Source: Pelagimonas sp050633425
GTDB taxonomy: Bacteria; Pseudomonadota; Alphaproteobacteria; Rhodobacterales; Rhodobacteraceae
Direction of reading: 5' to 3'
NCBI RefSeq assembly: GCF_050633425.1
Contig: NZ_JBOEGM010000025.1
Coordinates: forward strand, 56,836 to 120,835
DNA length: 64,000 nt
Positions 16,185-25,220 of this stretch are shown here, piece after piece (position 1 is the first letter of the stretch; each line of letters starts with the position of its first letter). Made by a program: the position numbers and the translations under genes. Below the pieces are notes generated by a model. It was not told the origin of the DNA. It did no database searches and was given only the letters and a program-made list of their open reading frames with translations.

Positions 16185-16529
16185 ATGAAACACCTGATAA
16201 CTCTGGCCGCAATCACGCTTATTGGTTCCGCCGCAACAACGGCCTTCGCCGGGGATTGCACGGGCTATGTCACCGGTGTGCGACCGATCAGCCAATACAA
16301 CCATGCTCAGGGCAATGGCTTTTTGGCAGTGCGCACAGGACCGGGTTCGAAATACCAACAGCTTGGCGAAGTATACCGCGGCGATGAGGTTGCGGTCTGG
16401 GACCGCTCAGGAAGCTGGTACCACGTACAATGCATGTCAGGCACCTGCACCAGACCACTATGGGGCCAACCAAACCCCAATGGCTGGGTATATGGTAAAT
16501 ACTTGGATATCGGCGGCGTTTGCCCATAG
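16185..16529 (+). CDS. Secreted SH3-domain protein
   Basis: This 114-residue protein has a clear signal peptide (residues 1-22, cleaved after AFA). One bacterial SH3 (SH3b) domain follows, with the typical LAVRTGPGSKYQQLGEVYRGDEV stretch (about residues 47-69) and a WVYGKYLD close. Four cysteines (CTGYVTG, QCMSGTC and the last CP) may form disulfides in the periplasm. SH3b domains usually bind peptidoglycan or cell-wall peptides. The ATG follows an AAAGGGG site. It is a single gene; a second, double-SH3b protein occurs at 45566-46210. Confidence 0.85.
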   Translation: MKHLITLAAITLIGSAATTAFAGDCTGYVTGVRPISQYNHAQGNGFLAVRTGPGSKYQQLGEVYRGDEVAVWDRSGSWYHVQCMSGTCTRPLWGQPNPNGWVYGKYLDIGGVCP

Positions 16530-16576
16530 GTTTTTGCCCATTTCTCATCGCTCGTGACCGGATCAATGACCCTGTT

Positions 16577-16599
16577 GGCCTGCCCTAAGGGGGCGGGCC
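16577..16599 (+). terminator. Possible terminator of the SH3 gene
   Basis: GGCCTGCCC (16577-16585) pairs with GGGCGGGCC (16591-16599), with one G-U pair, around a 5-base loop. ATTTCC follows. The stem is strong but the T-run is poor, so the terminator role is moderate. Confidence 0.55.
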
Positions 16600-17196
16600 A
16601 TTTCCTATGACGTCTATCGCTCTCTCAGGCGGGAGAGCCGGAACACGACAGTCCAGCCCAAGCCATCCCCAATGCCCCTGTCGTTAGGCCCGCAAACTCC
16701 CCACAAAGATCTCCGCATTCGGGGGCTACATCAGTTTCCGTTGCCCCCAGGCTCTGCCAAGCCGGTATCCGAAAGGGCATGAGCGACCGGTCCGCCATGC
16801 CTTCCTTGCCTGTATCAACGGGCTTATCAACGGGCGACACAGCGCGGCCGGGGGGCTAAGTGCCATCACCGCAATTCACAAGCGGTCAGAAAAGCACGCC
16901 TCACATGGCGCGCGGATTGGGTGAAACACGCCCGTGGCCCGCATTGTTTGTCATTGGCGCATATTTACCCGACGATAACATCTCGCCATTGAAAGACCCG
17001 CCAAACATGCGGCAGAACATGACAAAACCGGGGGGCTGCTGCCTGTCGTTGCTTTGATCTATGATGTGCTGCCACCTGTGAGTTCGGCATGGCCATCAAA
17101 GTCAATGGCCTGCCCCCCACAACTGCCCCCACACCTGACCGCCCTCTTGCCAAGGCGCGTCTTGGATGCCAGCCTGACACCAAACGGGAGGGTGCC
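16600..17196. other. Gene-free stretch before the dehalogenase-like gene
   Basis: No reading frame here has credible codon structure or recognisable homology on either strand. Short frames on both strands are broken and low in complexity. I see no tRNA-like cloverleaf and no clear promoter. The last part (17089-17196) is an in-frame upstream extension of the next gene but does not match its family. Confidence 0.5.
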
Positions 17197-18102
17197 GTGT
17201 TAGACGGGTTTGACGATCATCGGATCACAGTGCCATCGGGCATCACATTGCGGGTTAGGCAAGCGGGCGATGGTCCGGCACTGTTACTGCTTCATGGCTA
17301 TCTGCAAACCCATCTATGTTGGCACAAAGTGGCCCCCGATCTGGTCACAGCTGGGTTTCGTGTCATTTTACCCGATCTGCGCGGCTATGGCGACAGCGAC
17401 AAACCCGCCTCTGATGACACCCATGCCCCCTATTCGAAACGCGCCATGGCGCAGGATATGACCGAGCTGATGACAGAGCTTGGCCACTCTTGTTTTGGTG
17501 TTGCGGGGCATGATCGCGGCGCGCGCGTGGCCCATCGCTTGGCCCGTGATCACGGTGATCGTGTCTTGGCGGTCTCGTTTTTGGACATTGCACCGACCGA
17601 ATACATGTATGCCCAAACCAACATGAAATTTGCATCGTCCTATTATCACTGGTTCTTTTTGATCCAGCCAGCACCCTTGCCCGAAACGTTGATTGGGCAG
17701 AACCCCGAATTCTACTTAACCAGCAAACTCAATGCTTGGAGCCGGGGCATGCCATCGGCTTTCGCCCCTGAGGCCGTCGCTGACTACCTGCGCTGTTTTC
17801 GCGAAACCGATTGCATCCATGCCACCTGCGAAGACTACCGGGCCTCGGCCACGATAGACCTGGACCATGACGCCGCCGACGGCGGAACAAAGCTTCAGAT
17901 GCCCGCTCAGGTTTTATGGGGTGAAAACGGCGTTGTCGGCACGCTCTATGACGTGCCAGAGGTTTGGTCGCGCTATGCCGAGACCCTAGAGGCGCATCCG
18001 CTGCCATGCGGGCATTTTCTTCCCGAAGAAGTGCCGACACAGACGGCCCAACACTTGACCCGCTTCTTTAAAAACACGCTTGCTCAGGATCACGACACAT
18101 AA
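17197..18102 (+). CDS. Haloacetate dehalogenase-like alpha/beta hydrolase
   Basis: This 301-residue protein has the LLLLHGYLQTHLCWHKVAP oxyanion strand and PDLRGYGDSDKP. The nucleophile elbow GHDRGARVAHRLA has Asp in place of Ser, as in haloalkane and haloacetate dehalogenases. The acid side is followed by a histidine in LPCGHFLPEEVP. The DYRASATIDLDHD segment and the arginines after the nucleophile are typical of fluoroacetate/haloacetate dehalogenases, which replace a carbon-bound halogen by hydroxyl. An epoxide hydrolase relative is the main alternative. I chose the GTG at 17197 because a GGGAGGG site precedes it and homology starts there. The frame is open back to 17089 without matching the family. 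Confidence 0.85.
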   Translation: MLDGFDDHRITVPSGITLRVRQAGDGPALLLLHGYLQTHLCWHKVAPDLVTAGFRVILPDLRGYGDSDKPASDDTHAPYSKRAMAQDMTELMTELGHSCFGVAGHDRGARVAHRLARDHGDRVLAVSFLDIAPTEYMYAQTNMKFASSYYHWFFLIQPAPLPETLIGQNPEFYLTSKLNAWSRGMPSAFAPEAVADYLRCFRETDCIHATCEDYRASATIDLDHDAADGGTKLQMPAQVLWGENGVVGTLYDVPEVWSRYAETLEAHPLPCGHFLPEEVPTQTAQHLTRFFKNTLAQDHDT

Positions 18103-18191
18103 CGTCGAAACCGGCCAACCCAGTGAATATGCCGGGTTGGAAGCGTTAGGAAACGGCACCACCGTAACACTTGGCAAAGATGGTAAAAACA

Positions 18192-18219
18192 AAAAGGCCC
18201 CGAAAATTCGGAGCCTTTT
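18192..18219. terminator. Bidirectional terminator between dehalogenase and yebC
   Basis: AAAAGGCCCCGAA pairs with TTCGGAGCCTTTT with one mismatch. An A-run upstream and a T-run downstream serve both strands. It sits between two convergent genes. Confidence 0.85.
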
Positions 18220-18239
18220 CAAATTGTTGGAGCAGCTTA

Positions 18240-18980
18240 TTACAGCTGTTCCATCACCTCATCCGAGGCCTCGAAATTGGCCGTGACACGCTGAACATCA
18301 TCATCGTCTTCCAAGGCATCAATCAGACGCATCAAAGACTGCATCCCCTCTAGGTCCAACTCGGTGGTCGTGGTTGGTTTCCAGATCAATTTCGTTGATT
18401 CAGATTCACCCAACGCCGCTTCGAGCGCAGTGGACACCTCGTTCAAATCCGTGTCTGCGCAATAGATGACATGACCGTCTTCTGAGCTCTCGACATCCTC
18501 GGCCCCCGCTTCGATCGCGGCTTCCATAACGGCGTCATTGTCGCCAACTGAGGCGGCGTAGATAACCTCGCCAACGCGGTCGAACATGAACCCGACCGAG
18601 CCAGTTTCACCAAGATTGCCGCCGGTTTTTGCGAAGGTTGACCGCACGGTTGATGCGGTCCGATTGCGATTGTCGGTCAACGCTTCAACGATCACGGCAA
18701 CCCCATTGGGGCCATAACCTTCATAGCGGATTTCTTCGTAATCATCCCCCTCACCCGCGACCGACTTCTTGATCGCGCGTTCGATATTATCCTTGGGCAT
18801 AGATTGCCCTTTGGCTTCTTTGACAGCCAAACGCAAACGCGGGTTTTTCTCTGGGTCGGGGTCGCCCATCTTGGCTGCGATGGTAATTTCTTTGGAAAGC
18901 TTCGAAAACAGCTTGGCCCGCAATTTGTCCTGACGGCCTTTGCGGTGCTGAATGTTTGCCCATTTGGAATGGCCGGCCAT
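18240..18980 (-). CDS. yebC: YebC/PmpR-family regulatory protein
   Basis: This 246-residue protein begins with the highly conserved MAGHSKWANIQHRKGRQD. The three-domain YebC pattern follows, with KGQSMPKDNIERAIKK near residues 58-73, YEGYGPNGVAVIVEALTDN and an acidic C-terminal part. Length agrees with the family. Members act as DNA-binding regulators, and some related proteins help ribosomes translate proline-rich stretches. It is one of the most conserved cytoplasmic bacterial proteins. It is a single gene, with a strong terminator 20 bases past the stop. Confidence 0.96.
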   Translation of the reverse strand: MAGHSKWANIQHRKGRQDKLRAKLFSKLSKEITIAAKMGDPDPEKNPRLRLAVKEAKGQSMPKDNIERAIKKSVAGEGDDYEEIRYEGYGPNGVAVIVEALTDNRNRTASTVRSTFAKTGGNLGETGSVGFMFDRVGEVIYAASVGDNDAVMEAAIEAGAEDVESSEDGHVIYCADTDLNEVSTALEAALGESESTKLIWKPTTTTELDLEGMQSLMRLIDALEDDDDVQRVTANFEASDEVMEQL

Positions 18981-19131
18981 GGTGTCGCCTCGTATCTGAT
19001 CGCCTTGATTGGCGCAGTCTATAAGGTATTGGGCCTAGGTTTCCAAGATGGGTTTCCACACCCTGTGTTCGCGACTGCGTTTCGCGCGTCAGGGCTTGGC
19101 AAGACGCGGTGCCTGCGTTAGGCGATGCGGC

Positions 19132-19866
19132 ATGTCAAAATTTCTCCTTTTGCAATTGCGCCCAGAAGCCGAAGTCAGCGACAGCGAATTTCGCGCCATT
19201 CTCGACAAAAGCGGGCTAGACGCGGCCCGCGTCCATCGGATTTGCCTGGACCGCCAAGACCTGCCCAAAGGATTGGATTTGCACGACTATGCAGGTGTCA
19301 TTGTCGGCGGTGGTCCGGGGTGCGTGTCTGACGCGCCAGAAGACAAAACCCCAGTTGAGGCACGTATTGAAGCCGCCTGTTTGGCTATGATGCCCCAGAT
19401 CACCCGTGATGACCTGCCCTTTATGGGCTGTTGCTATGGTATTGGCATACTCGGGCATCATCTTGGCGCTGACGTGTCCAAGGCCAAGTATGGTGAGCCT
19501 GTGGGGCCGACCACCTGCATCATGACACAAGACGGCCGCGCCGATCCACTATTGGATGGCTTGCCCGAGGCGTTTGACGCTTTTGTCGGCCACAAAGAGG
19601 CGCTGCAACATCTGCCGCACGGGGCGGTTCAGCTGCTCTCCTCCGAGCCCTGCCCGTATCAGATGATCCGCTATGGGCAAAACGTGTATGCAACCCAATT
19701 TCACCCCGAAGCAGATGGGGCGGAGTTTGAGACGCGTATCAAGTTTTATCGCCACAAGGGCTATTTTGCCCCCGAGGACGCGGACCGTTTGATCGAGATG
19801 TGCCATTCTGCCGACGTTACCTCACCAGAGCGGATTTTATCTGCGTTTGTCGCGCGCTACGGTTAA
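19132..19866 (+). CDS. Class I glutamine amidotransferase domain protein
   Basis: This 244-residue protein has the GATase fold. VIVGGGPGC (about 57-64) is the oxyanion loop, FMGCCYGIGILGHHLG contains the nucleophile elbow G-x-C-x-G (Cys101), and QFHPEAD carries the catalytic histidine and glutamate. It resembles stand-alone GMP-synthase-like amidotransferases that release ammonia from glutamine or cleave gamma-glutamyl bonds; the partner or substrate is unknown. The start at 19132 is the first methionine of the homologous MSKFLLLQLRPE. The longer frame to 19048 lacks support. It diverges from yebC. Confidence 0.88.
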   Translation: MSKFLLLQLRPEAEVSDSEFRAILDKSGLDAARVHRICLDRQDLPKGLDLHDYAGVIVGGGPGCVSDAPEDKTPVEARIEAACLAMMPQITRDDLPFMGCCYGIGILGHHLGADVSKAKYGEPVGPTTCIMTQDGRADPLLDGLPEAFDAFVGHKEALQHLPHGAVQLLSSEPCPYQMIRYGQNVYATQFHPEADGAEFETRIKFYRHKGYFAPEDADRLIEMCHSADVTSPERILSAFVARYG

Positions 19867-19997
19867 CCGCGCGACGGCCCCTTGCGGCCATTGCCCTGCC
19901 CCTTAGATTTTGCGCCTAAGAGAGCGCACAAGCAGATCGGCGTTCGCGCAGAGTATCGCGCAGTGACTGCGACAGCGGTTACTGCGGGCTCAGTGGA

Positions 19998-21776
19998 TCA
20001 CAGGGGCCAAAAGAAGGGGATGAGCACCGAAGACAGCAATCCAATACCGATATTGAGGGGAAGGCCGACTTTGACAAAATCCGTGAATTTGTAGCCGCCG
20101 GGACCATAGACCAGCGTGTTGGTCTGATAGCCGATCGGCGTTGCAAAGCTACAGGATGCGGCAACCATAACGGCCACAACCAAAGGACGCGGATCAACAC
20201 CAATGGCGGCTGCCAAGGAAATTGCGATGGGGGTGACCACCACCGCGACCGCATTGTTGCTAACGGCTTCGGTCAAGACCGAGGTCAACAGATAGACCGC
20301 CCAGATCAAAGCAAATGGCGGCAATCCAATCAGGTATGGGGCGACGGTTTCAACAATCATCGACACGGCCCCCGACGCCTGCAAGGCCGCACCAATTGCC
20401 AGCATCGAAAAGATCAGCGCAAGCAACCGCCCTTCGATAAAAGAGAAAGCTTCGTCGGCATCAATACATCGCGCCAACAAGACAAGTGCGACCGCAATGA
20501 TCGTCAAAGGCAGGATTTTCGCCATGCCCAGCGCCGACAGCGTCACAATCCCGGCCAAAGCCAACAAAGCGACAGGGGCATGCCCACGGCGGAACGCTTT
20601 GGCGGACGGGCGTGACACGTCCACAAGGGCCATGTCTTCAGCCAGGCGCTGAATGTCTTCCGGGTTGCCTTCAAGCAACAAGGTATCACCGACACGCACC
20701 ACCAATTGATCCAACTGGCGGCCAATATTCTGGTTCCGGCGATGCACGGCCAGAGTGTACACGCCATAGCGGCGGCGCAGACGCAAAGCACCAAGGCTTC
20801 GGCCAATCATTTTGCAACCGGGCGAAATGAGAACCTCAACAGTCGTGGTTTCTTTTGCAGAAACCTGATCAACCCGCTTCAAAGATTTGTTGCGCTGGAG
20901 GGACAAGAGTTCGGTCATTTGGGTGCGCAAAACCACACGATCCCCGACCTGCAAAGACACCTCTTTGAGGTTGCGCCGCAAGGATTCGTCCCCTCGGATC
21001 ACGTCGATAAGGCGCACCCCATCGCGTTTGAACAACTGCACCCCAAGAACATCGCGCCCGATCAAATTCGAATCAGGTGGCACCACGGCTTCGGTGAAAA
21101 ACTTCATTTGAGAGCGATCAGACAGCATTCCAGCCATCGAATGGCGGTCCGGCAAAAGGTAGCGCCCGACAACCGCAAGATAGGTCATGCCAAAAGCAAT
21201 CAAAATAACGGCCAGCGGCGTGACCTCAAAAATCGTAAAGGGCTCAAGCCCTTGGGTGCGGGCAACCCCATCTACAAGCAAATTGGTAGACGTCCCGATC
21301 AGGGTCAGCGTCCCCCCAAGAATGGCCGCATAACTTAGCGGGATAAGCAGTTTTGAGGGCGCAACCCCCAAAGCTTTGGCCAATTGCACAAAAACTGGCA
21401 ACATAACCACAACAACGGGGGTGTTGTTCATAAAGGCCGATGCCACAACGACCACAGCCAAAATCGCGGCCATGGCCGCACGTGGATGCACCAAGACTTG
21501 CGCCTGTGCAAAGCTGGTAAAGGCATCCAAGGCCCCGGTGCGCACCAAGGCCCCCATGACAATGAACATGCCCGCGATGGTCCAAGGAGCGGGGTTCGAC
21601 AAAACCGCCAACGCGTCGTCGTAGGGCAAAACACCCGATGCCAAAAGAACCGCGACCCCGCCCAATGCGGTCACTTCGGTGGGGTAGACGTCCCGCAAAA
21701 ACAGCGCAAACATCACGACCACAACCGCAATCGCAACCCCGGCTTGCCCGGATTGGCTTAGTTCAATCAGTTGCAT
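19998..21776 (-). CDS. SLC13-family permease with two TrkA-C domains
   Basis: This 592-residue protein has about ten membrane segments in two blocks (residues 10-205 and 410-590) separated by a soluble middle region. The middle holds two RCK-C/TrkA-C domains: DVLGVQLFKRDGVRLIDVIR to VVLRTQ, and SLGALRLRRRYGVYTLAVHRR to LLLEGNPEDI. The membrane signatures FMNNTPVVVVMLPV, GTSTNLLVDG, EAVSNNAVAVVVTPIA and FATPIGYQTNTLV are those of the CitMHS/DASS group. It is an ion-coupled inner-membrane transporter for anions such as sulfate or dicarboxylates; which one is not clear. It is a single gene with no operon partner in view. Confidence 0.9.
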   Translation of the reverse strand: MQLIELSQSGQAGVAIAVVVVMFALFLRDVYPTEVTALGGVAVLLASGVLPYDDALAVLSNPAPWTIAGMFIVMGALVRTGALDAFTSFAQAQVLVHPRAAMAAILAVVVVASAFMNNTPVVVVMLPVFVQLAKALGVAPSKLLIPLSYAAILGGTLTLIGTSTNLLVDGVARTQGLEPFTIFEVTPLAVILIAFGMTYLAVVGRYLLPDRHSMAGMLSDRSQMKFFTEAVVPPDSNLIGRDVLGVQLFKRDGVRLIDVIRGDESLRRNLKEVSLQVGDRVVLRTQMTELLSLQRNKSLKRVDQVSAKETTTVEVLISPGCKMIGRSLGALRLRRRYGVYTLAVHRRNQNIGRQLDQLVVRVGDTLLLEGNPEDIQRLAEDMALVDVSRPSAKAFRRGHAPVALLALAGIVTLSALGMAKILPLTIIAVALVLLARCIDADEAFSFIEGRLLALIFSMLAIGAALQASGAVSMIVETVAPYLIGLPPFALIWAVYLLTSVLTEAVSNNAVAVVVTPIAISLAAAIGVDPRPLVVAVMVAASCSFATPIGYQTNTLVYGPGGYKFTDFVKVGLPLNIGIGLLSSVLIPFFWPL

Positions 21777-21859
21777 TATCTGCTCTTTTTTCCCTCAACC
21801 AATGGCATTCTGGCTGACCCGCGCGCTGGGAACAAGCCCGACTTGCGTCGTTCCGCCGC

Positions 21860-22672
21860 TCAAAGCCCCGAGGGTTGCAAACGCCCACCGTGTCGGACGG
21901 GGGTGATGGATGTCGCCTTGCCGCTGCGATCATCGGTTTCAACCACAACGCCTGACAAGGTTGCCTCTCCCGTTGCCGGTGTAAAGCGCCCCTTCACCAT
22001 TCCGGTGACAAAGCGGCGCATGGGTTCCGCCTTTTCCATGCCAATGACCGAATTGTAATCACCACACATACCGGCATCGGTCATATATGCTGTTCCGCCC
22101 GGAAGAATTTGCGCATCCCCCGTTGGGACATGTGTATGCGTCCCGACAACCAAGCTGGCTTTGCCATCGCAAAAATGGCCCATACCCATTTTCTCAGAGG
22201 TCGCTTCGCAATGCATGTCCACCAAAATGGCCTGCGCTTGGCCGCCCAAAGGGTGGCGGCGAAACACATCATCCATGGCGGAAAACGGATCGTCATAGGC
22301 GCGTTTCATAAACACCTGCCCCAAAACCTGGCTGACCAGAACCTTGCGCCCACGCCGATCATTGAAAAGCCCAACCCCGCGCCCCGGAGCGCTCTTGGCA
22401 AAGTTTATCGGCCGCAACACCCGTGGTTCGGTTTCGATAAAGCTGAGCATATCCTTTTGGTCAAAGGCATGATCCCCAAGCGTGACCACATCGGCCCCCG
22501 CATCCAGAATAAGTTTGGCATGCTCACCCGACAGGCCCATGCCGTTCGAGGCGTTCTCGCCATTGACCACAACAAAATCCAGCCGCCAGTCATCACGCAG
22601 CTGGGAGAGTTTTTCGGTGATAGCGGCGCGCCCGGCGCGGCCCATCACATCGCCTAGAAAGAGAATTCGCAT
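21860..22672 (-). CDS. YmdB-like metallophosphoesterase (TIGR00282 family)
   Basis: This 270-residue protein starts with MRILFLGDVMGRAGR, which carries the first metal-binding aspartate. It continues with NGENASNGMGL (asparagine and glutamate ligands), TLGDHAFDQKD, DMHCEATSEKMGMGHFCDGK, GTHTHVPTGD and MTDAGMCGDYNSVIG. These are the conserved blocks of the YmdB family. Related enzymes hydrolyse 2',3'-cyclic nucleotides or cyclic di-nucleotides with two metal ions and influence RNA turnover and development. The protein is cytoplasmic. It is a separate gene 83 bases past the SLC13 permease start. Confidence 0.93.
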   Translation of the reverse strand: MRILFLGDVMGRAGRAAITEKLSQLRDDWRLDFVVVNGENASNGMGLSGEHAKLILDAGADVVTLGDHAFDQKDMLSFIETEPRVLRPINFAKSAPGRGVGLFNDRRGRKVLVSQVLGQVFMKRAYDDPFSAMDDVFRRHPLGGQAQAILVDMHCEATSEKMGMGHFCDGKASLVVGTHTHVPTGDAQILPGGTAYMTDAGMCGDYNSVIGMEKAEPMRRFVTGMVKGRFTPATGEATLSGVVVETDDRSGKATSITPVRHGGRLQPSGL

Positions 22673-22784
22673 AAGTCCTGCCCTAGCGCCAAATGCGCGG
22701 AAAGCAAAGGGGCGCGATCACATCTGCGACAATTACGGGACGGTGGGCGGGGCGATAGGCGCAGCCTGAGCGCCAGCCCGGCGT

Positions 22785-23576
22785 CTACTTACAAGCCATT
22801 GCCTGTTGCATCGCAGCGGAACTGTAGGCCCCGATGCGTTTGCTGTGCAGGTTCTTGCCGTCAAAGCGCACCGCGCGCAGCTCGCGCCAATCCCCCGACG
22901 CGACAATCATCTCAGGCCCGCGTCCGCAGTCACGCAGGCCGCCCTCGATGTAATCCCAACCGATCTGGTGATTGCTAAAACCGCTGGCACTGGCCACTTC
23001 CGTCAATTTGCCATTCTCAAACCGCCAAACCCGCATCACCTTAGCCAAATGCGGCCGGTCAACATAAGCAATCTCGATATTGCCATCCCCGTCCAGATCA
23101 GCCGCTCCAATAGGAGCCAACCAACGGTTGCGTTGTCCAATATGCGGCGTTGCGGCCAGTTTCCGACCAGTACTTGAATACAACGCCAATTGCGCCCCAA
23201 GCCGGACGTCGGTTTCGACCACCATCACCGCATGCTCGGTTCCAAATCGTGTCGTGAGCGTTATGATGCGCGGTGCTATATCTTCAAAAACATGGTCTAC
23301 CGGCAACCGAACCGTGATCTCTTTCGTACGAATAACGGGTTTGGTCACCAATAATTTAGACCGCTCGTTGTCCAGCGCCCGGATCACTAAGGCGCTATAC
23401 TCAATATCATCGCCAAGTACACCATGAGCGTATCGCGCCGTGGGCTCTTCAAAATAAGCGTGCGAGATCGTGTCCGCCGCAGCTGCCCCAGCCAGAGACA
23501 AGCTCGACATAAGCAACGCGCCGCGCAAAAAGCGTCGCCAAGGGCGCAGCAAGAGACGCGGCGCCCTTCTCAACAT
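22785..23576 (-). CDS. Secreted VCBS/FG-GAP repeat protein
   Basis: This 263-residue protein has an arginine-rich, twin-arginine-like N-terminus followed by a hydrophobic stretch that ends AGAAAADTIS, so it is exported to the periplasm. The mature part is beta-rich and carries the calcium-type motif AADLDGDGNIEIAYVD (about residues 158-173) of FG-GAP/VCBS repeats, suggesting a small beta-propeller. The final CGRGPEMIVASGDW and MQQAMACK hold cysteines. Its role is unknown. The ATG overlaps the stop of the ferredoxin gene by one base, so the two share a transcript. Confidence 0.8.
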   Translation of the reverse strand: MLRRAPRLLLRPWRRFLRGALLMSSLSLAGAAAADTISHAYFEEPTARYAHGVLGDDIEYSALVIRALDNERSKLLVTKPVIRTKEITVRLPVDHVFEDIAPRIITLTTRFGTEHAVMVVETDVRLGAQLALYSSTGRKLAATPHIGQRNRWLAPIGAADLDGDGNIEIAYVDRPHLAKVMRVWRFENGKLTEVASASGFSNHQIGWDYIEGGLRDCGRGPEMIVASGDWRELRAVRFDGKNLHSKRIGAYSSAAMQQAMACK

Positions 23577-23899
23577 CAGATTTGCTTTTCGGGCAGTTGC
23601 ACAACCAAACCATCCAGATCGTCGGTCACTTTGATCTGGCAGGTCAGGCGCGAGCGCGCTGGGTCCGGCTCGAAGGCAAAATCCAACATGTCTTCTTCCA
23701 TGTCATCCTTGGCCGGAACCTTTTCGACCCAAGCCGGATCAACATAGACGTGGCATGTTGAACAGGCACAGGCCCCGCCACAATCCGCTTCAATGCCCGG
23801 CACGCCATTGTCACGTGCGCCTTCCATGACGGTCAGCCCGTTGGCCACTTCGACCTCGTGCTTGGTTCCGTTGTGCTCGACATAGGTGATTTTCGCCAT
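23576..23899 (-). CDS. Adrenodoxin-type 2Fe-2S ferredoxin
   Basis: This 107-residue protein has the cluster motif C-x5-C-x2-C (Cys40, Cys46, Cys49 in DCGGACACSTCH) with a fourth ligand at Cys87 (RLTCQIKV). The order and the HVYVDPAWVEKV segment are those of adrenodoxin/putidaredoxin-type ferredoxins, which pass electrons to cytochromes P450 or to Fe-S assembly. The frame is open far upstream, to 24283. The real start is the ATG at 23897-23899, where homology begins; the longer version would be antisense to the dnaE2 fragment. It overlaps the VCBS-repeat gene by one base. No P450 gene is visible here. Confidence 0.93.
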   Translation of the reverse strand: MAKITYVEHNGTKHEVEVANGLTVMEGARDNGVPGIEADCGGACACSTCHVYVDPAWVEKVPAKDDMEEDMLDFAFEPDPARSRLTCQIKVTDDLDGLVVQLPEKQI

Positions 23900-24035
23900 C
23901 TTCACCGTTCTCCAATAAACATTTGCGCCCATATCTAGTGCGCCAGTTAAAGCTCTGCCAGCCCCTTTTGCGGCACTGTGATGTCGCAGGGTGTAGAAAC
24001 TTGCATCACACGGCGCATGTTCTATATTTGTTCGA

Positions 24036-24404
24036 ATGACGCACAGCTGCCCATGGCCCCTGCCCCCCTCAGCCCTCCAAGCCTGCCGTTTGGTCGAACC
24101 ACCAAATGGCGCGCGTATCACTGTGGCTGGGCTGGTGATCCTGCGCCAACGCCCCGGCACCGCCAACGGCGTGATCTTTCTGACGCTTGAGGATGAAACC
24201 GGCATCGTCAACATCATCGTCTGGCGCAAAATGTACGAAGCCTTTCGCCGTGCCGTGATCGCAGGTCGCATGCTGCGCGTCACCGGCCGTATTCAGCGTG
24301 ATAATGGCGTCACCCATGTCATTGCGGACACAATCGAAGATATTTCCCACATGCTTGACCTGCTTTTGGACCCAAAGCTTGGCCAAATCGACAAAACCGG
24401 CTAA
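24036..24404 (+). pseudogene. dnaE2: dnaE2 remnant (C-terminal OB-fold only)
   Basis: This 122-residue frame matches only the last domain of the error-prone polymerase DnaE2. RITVAGLVILRQRPGTANG, FLTLEDETGIVNIIVW, EAFRRAVIAGRMLRVTGRIQR and HVIADTIEDISHML are the usual OB-fold (tRNA-anti-like) blocks. DnaE2 is normally around 1,100 residues with PHP, palm and finger domains before this. None of those can be seen upstream: the ferredoxin gene begins about 140 bases away on the other strand, and a stop lies in frame at 23994. I read it as a leftover of a deleted imuA-imuB-dnaE2 cassette. The alternative is a stand-alone OB protein that has kept a reading frame, since the fragment has no internal stop. 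Confidence 0.75.
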
Positions 24405-24459
24405 CGTTCCTTTCAACAAAGGCACGGCCAATAATGGCACGACAAGAGGCCCGAGCAGA

Positions 24460-24975
24460 GTGATCAAATTTACCGCACCGCTATTCGCGATGGCGCTTTT
24501 GGCTGCATGTAGCACATCGCAGCCCGTGACCCGTGCCGCCACGCCTGTCGGCCCGCCCCCCATGGCAACACCAGACCAAAGCGGCTCCTGCTGGGCCCGT
24601 GAAATCACCCCCGCCGTCTATGAACAAGTCATGGGCGAAGTGCAGGTGGTTCAAGCCGAAATCGCCGAGGATGGCACCGTGATCCGCCCGCCCATTTATC
24701 GTAAAGCCCCGGTGCCCCGCATTGTCACACCGCGCGGTGAGATGAAGTTTGAGGCCATGTGCGGCCATCAAATGACCCCGGAATTCATCGCTTCAACCCA
24801 GCGCGCCCTGGCGGCACGCGGGTATTTCCACGGCAATGTTACCGGCCAGATCGACGCCCCAACCACCGCAGCCATCCGCAAGTTCCAAAGCGAACGCGGT
24901 TTGGACAGCGGGCAACTGTCTCTCGAAACCGCGCGCACATTGGGCCTCGAGGCCATTGACCGAAGCCTGCTCTGA
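24460..24975 (+). CDS. Peptidoglycan-binding-domain lipoprotein
   Basis: This protein has 171 residues. The N-terminus IKFTAPLFAMALLAAC holds a lipobox (LAAC, Cys17), so it should be a lipoprotein. A proline-rich spacer follows. The C-terminal 65 residues form a peptidoglycan-binding 1 (PG-binding) domain with STQRALAARGYFHGNVTGQI and AIRKFQSERGL, and two cysteines lie before it. It probably anchors to the cell wall. I chose the GTG at 24460, preceded by AAGAGG, because the lipobox spacing then fits. The ORF can be extended to 24298, but that part overlaps the dnaE2 remnant. Confidence 0.78.
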   Translation: MIKFTAPLFAMALLAACSTSQPVTRAATPVGPPPMATPDQSGSCWAREITPAVYEQVMGEVQVVQAEIAEDGTVIRPPIYRKAPVPRIVTPRGEMKFEAMCGHQMTPEFIASTQRALAARGYFHGNVTGQIDAPTTAAIRKFQSERGLDSGQLSLETARTLGLEAIDRSLL

Positions 24976-25220
24976 CCTGAGTTACCGGTAAGACCCGCAC
25001 GGCGCGCACATCCGCCCTTTGCATACCCGGCACGACAAACCGCCTTTGCCCCCAGCCAAGGCATGGTTCGCAAAACCTAGGACAAGCTTACCCAGATCAG
25101 CCCGCGCGGGATCATGACAATCAAAACCTGTCCTCCCATACGGGGCTTGTGCATCGCGGCATCTTTCTCTCGCGGACACGATCTGAGAGAAACCCCAACC
25201 AAATACAGACACACCAAATA

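Noticed and set aside
16625..17057. Short frames on both strands in the 16.6-17.1 kb gap
   Set aside because: They lack ribosome binding sites and recognisable sequence, and several overlap each other in shadow frames.
23900..24283. Long upstream extension of the ferredoxin reading frame on the minus strand
   Set aside because: It is antisense to the dnaE2 remnant, has no ferredoxin-like sequence, and the methionine at 23899 begins the family homology.
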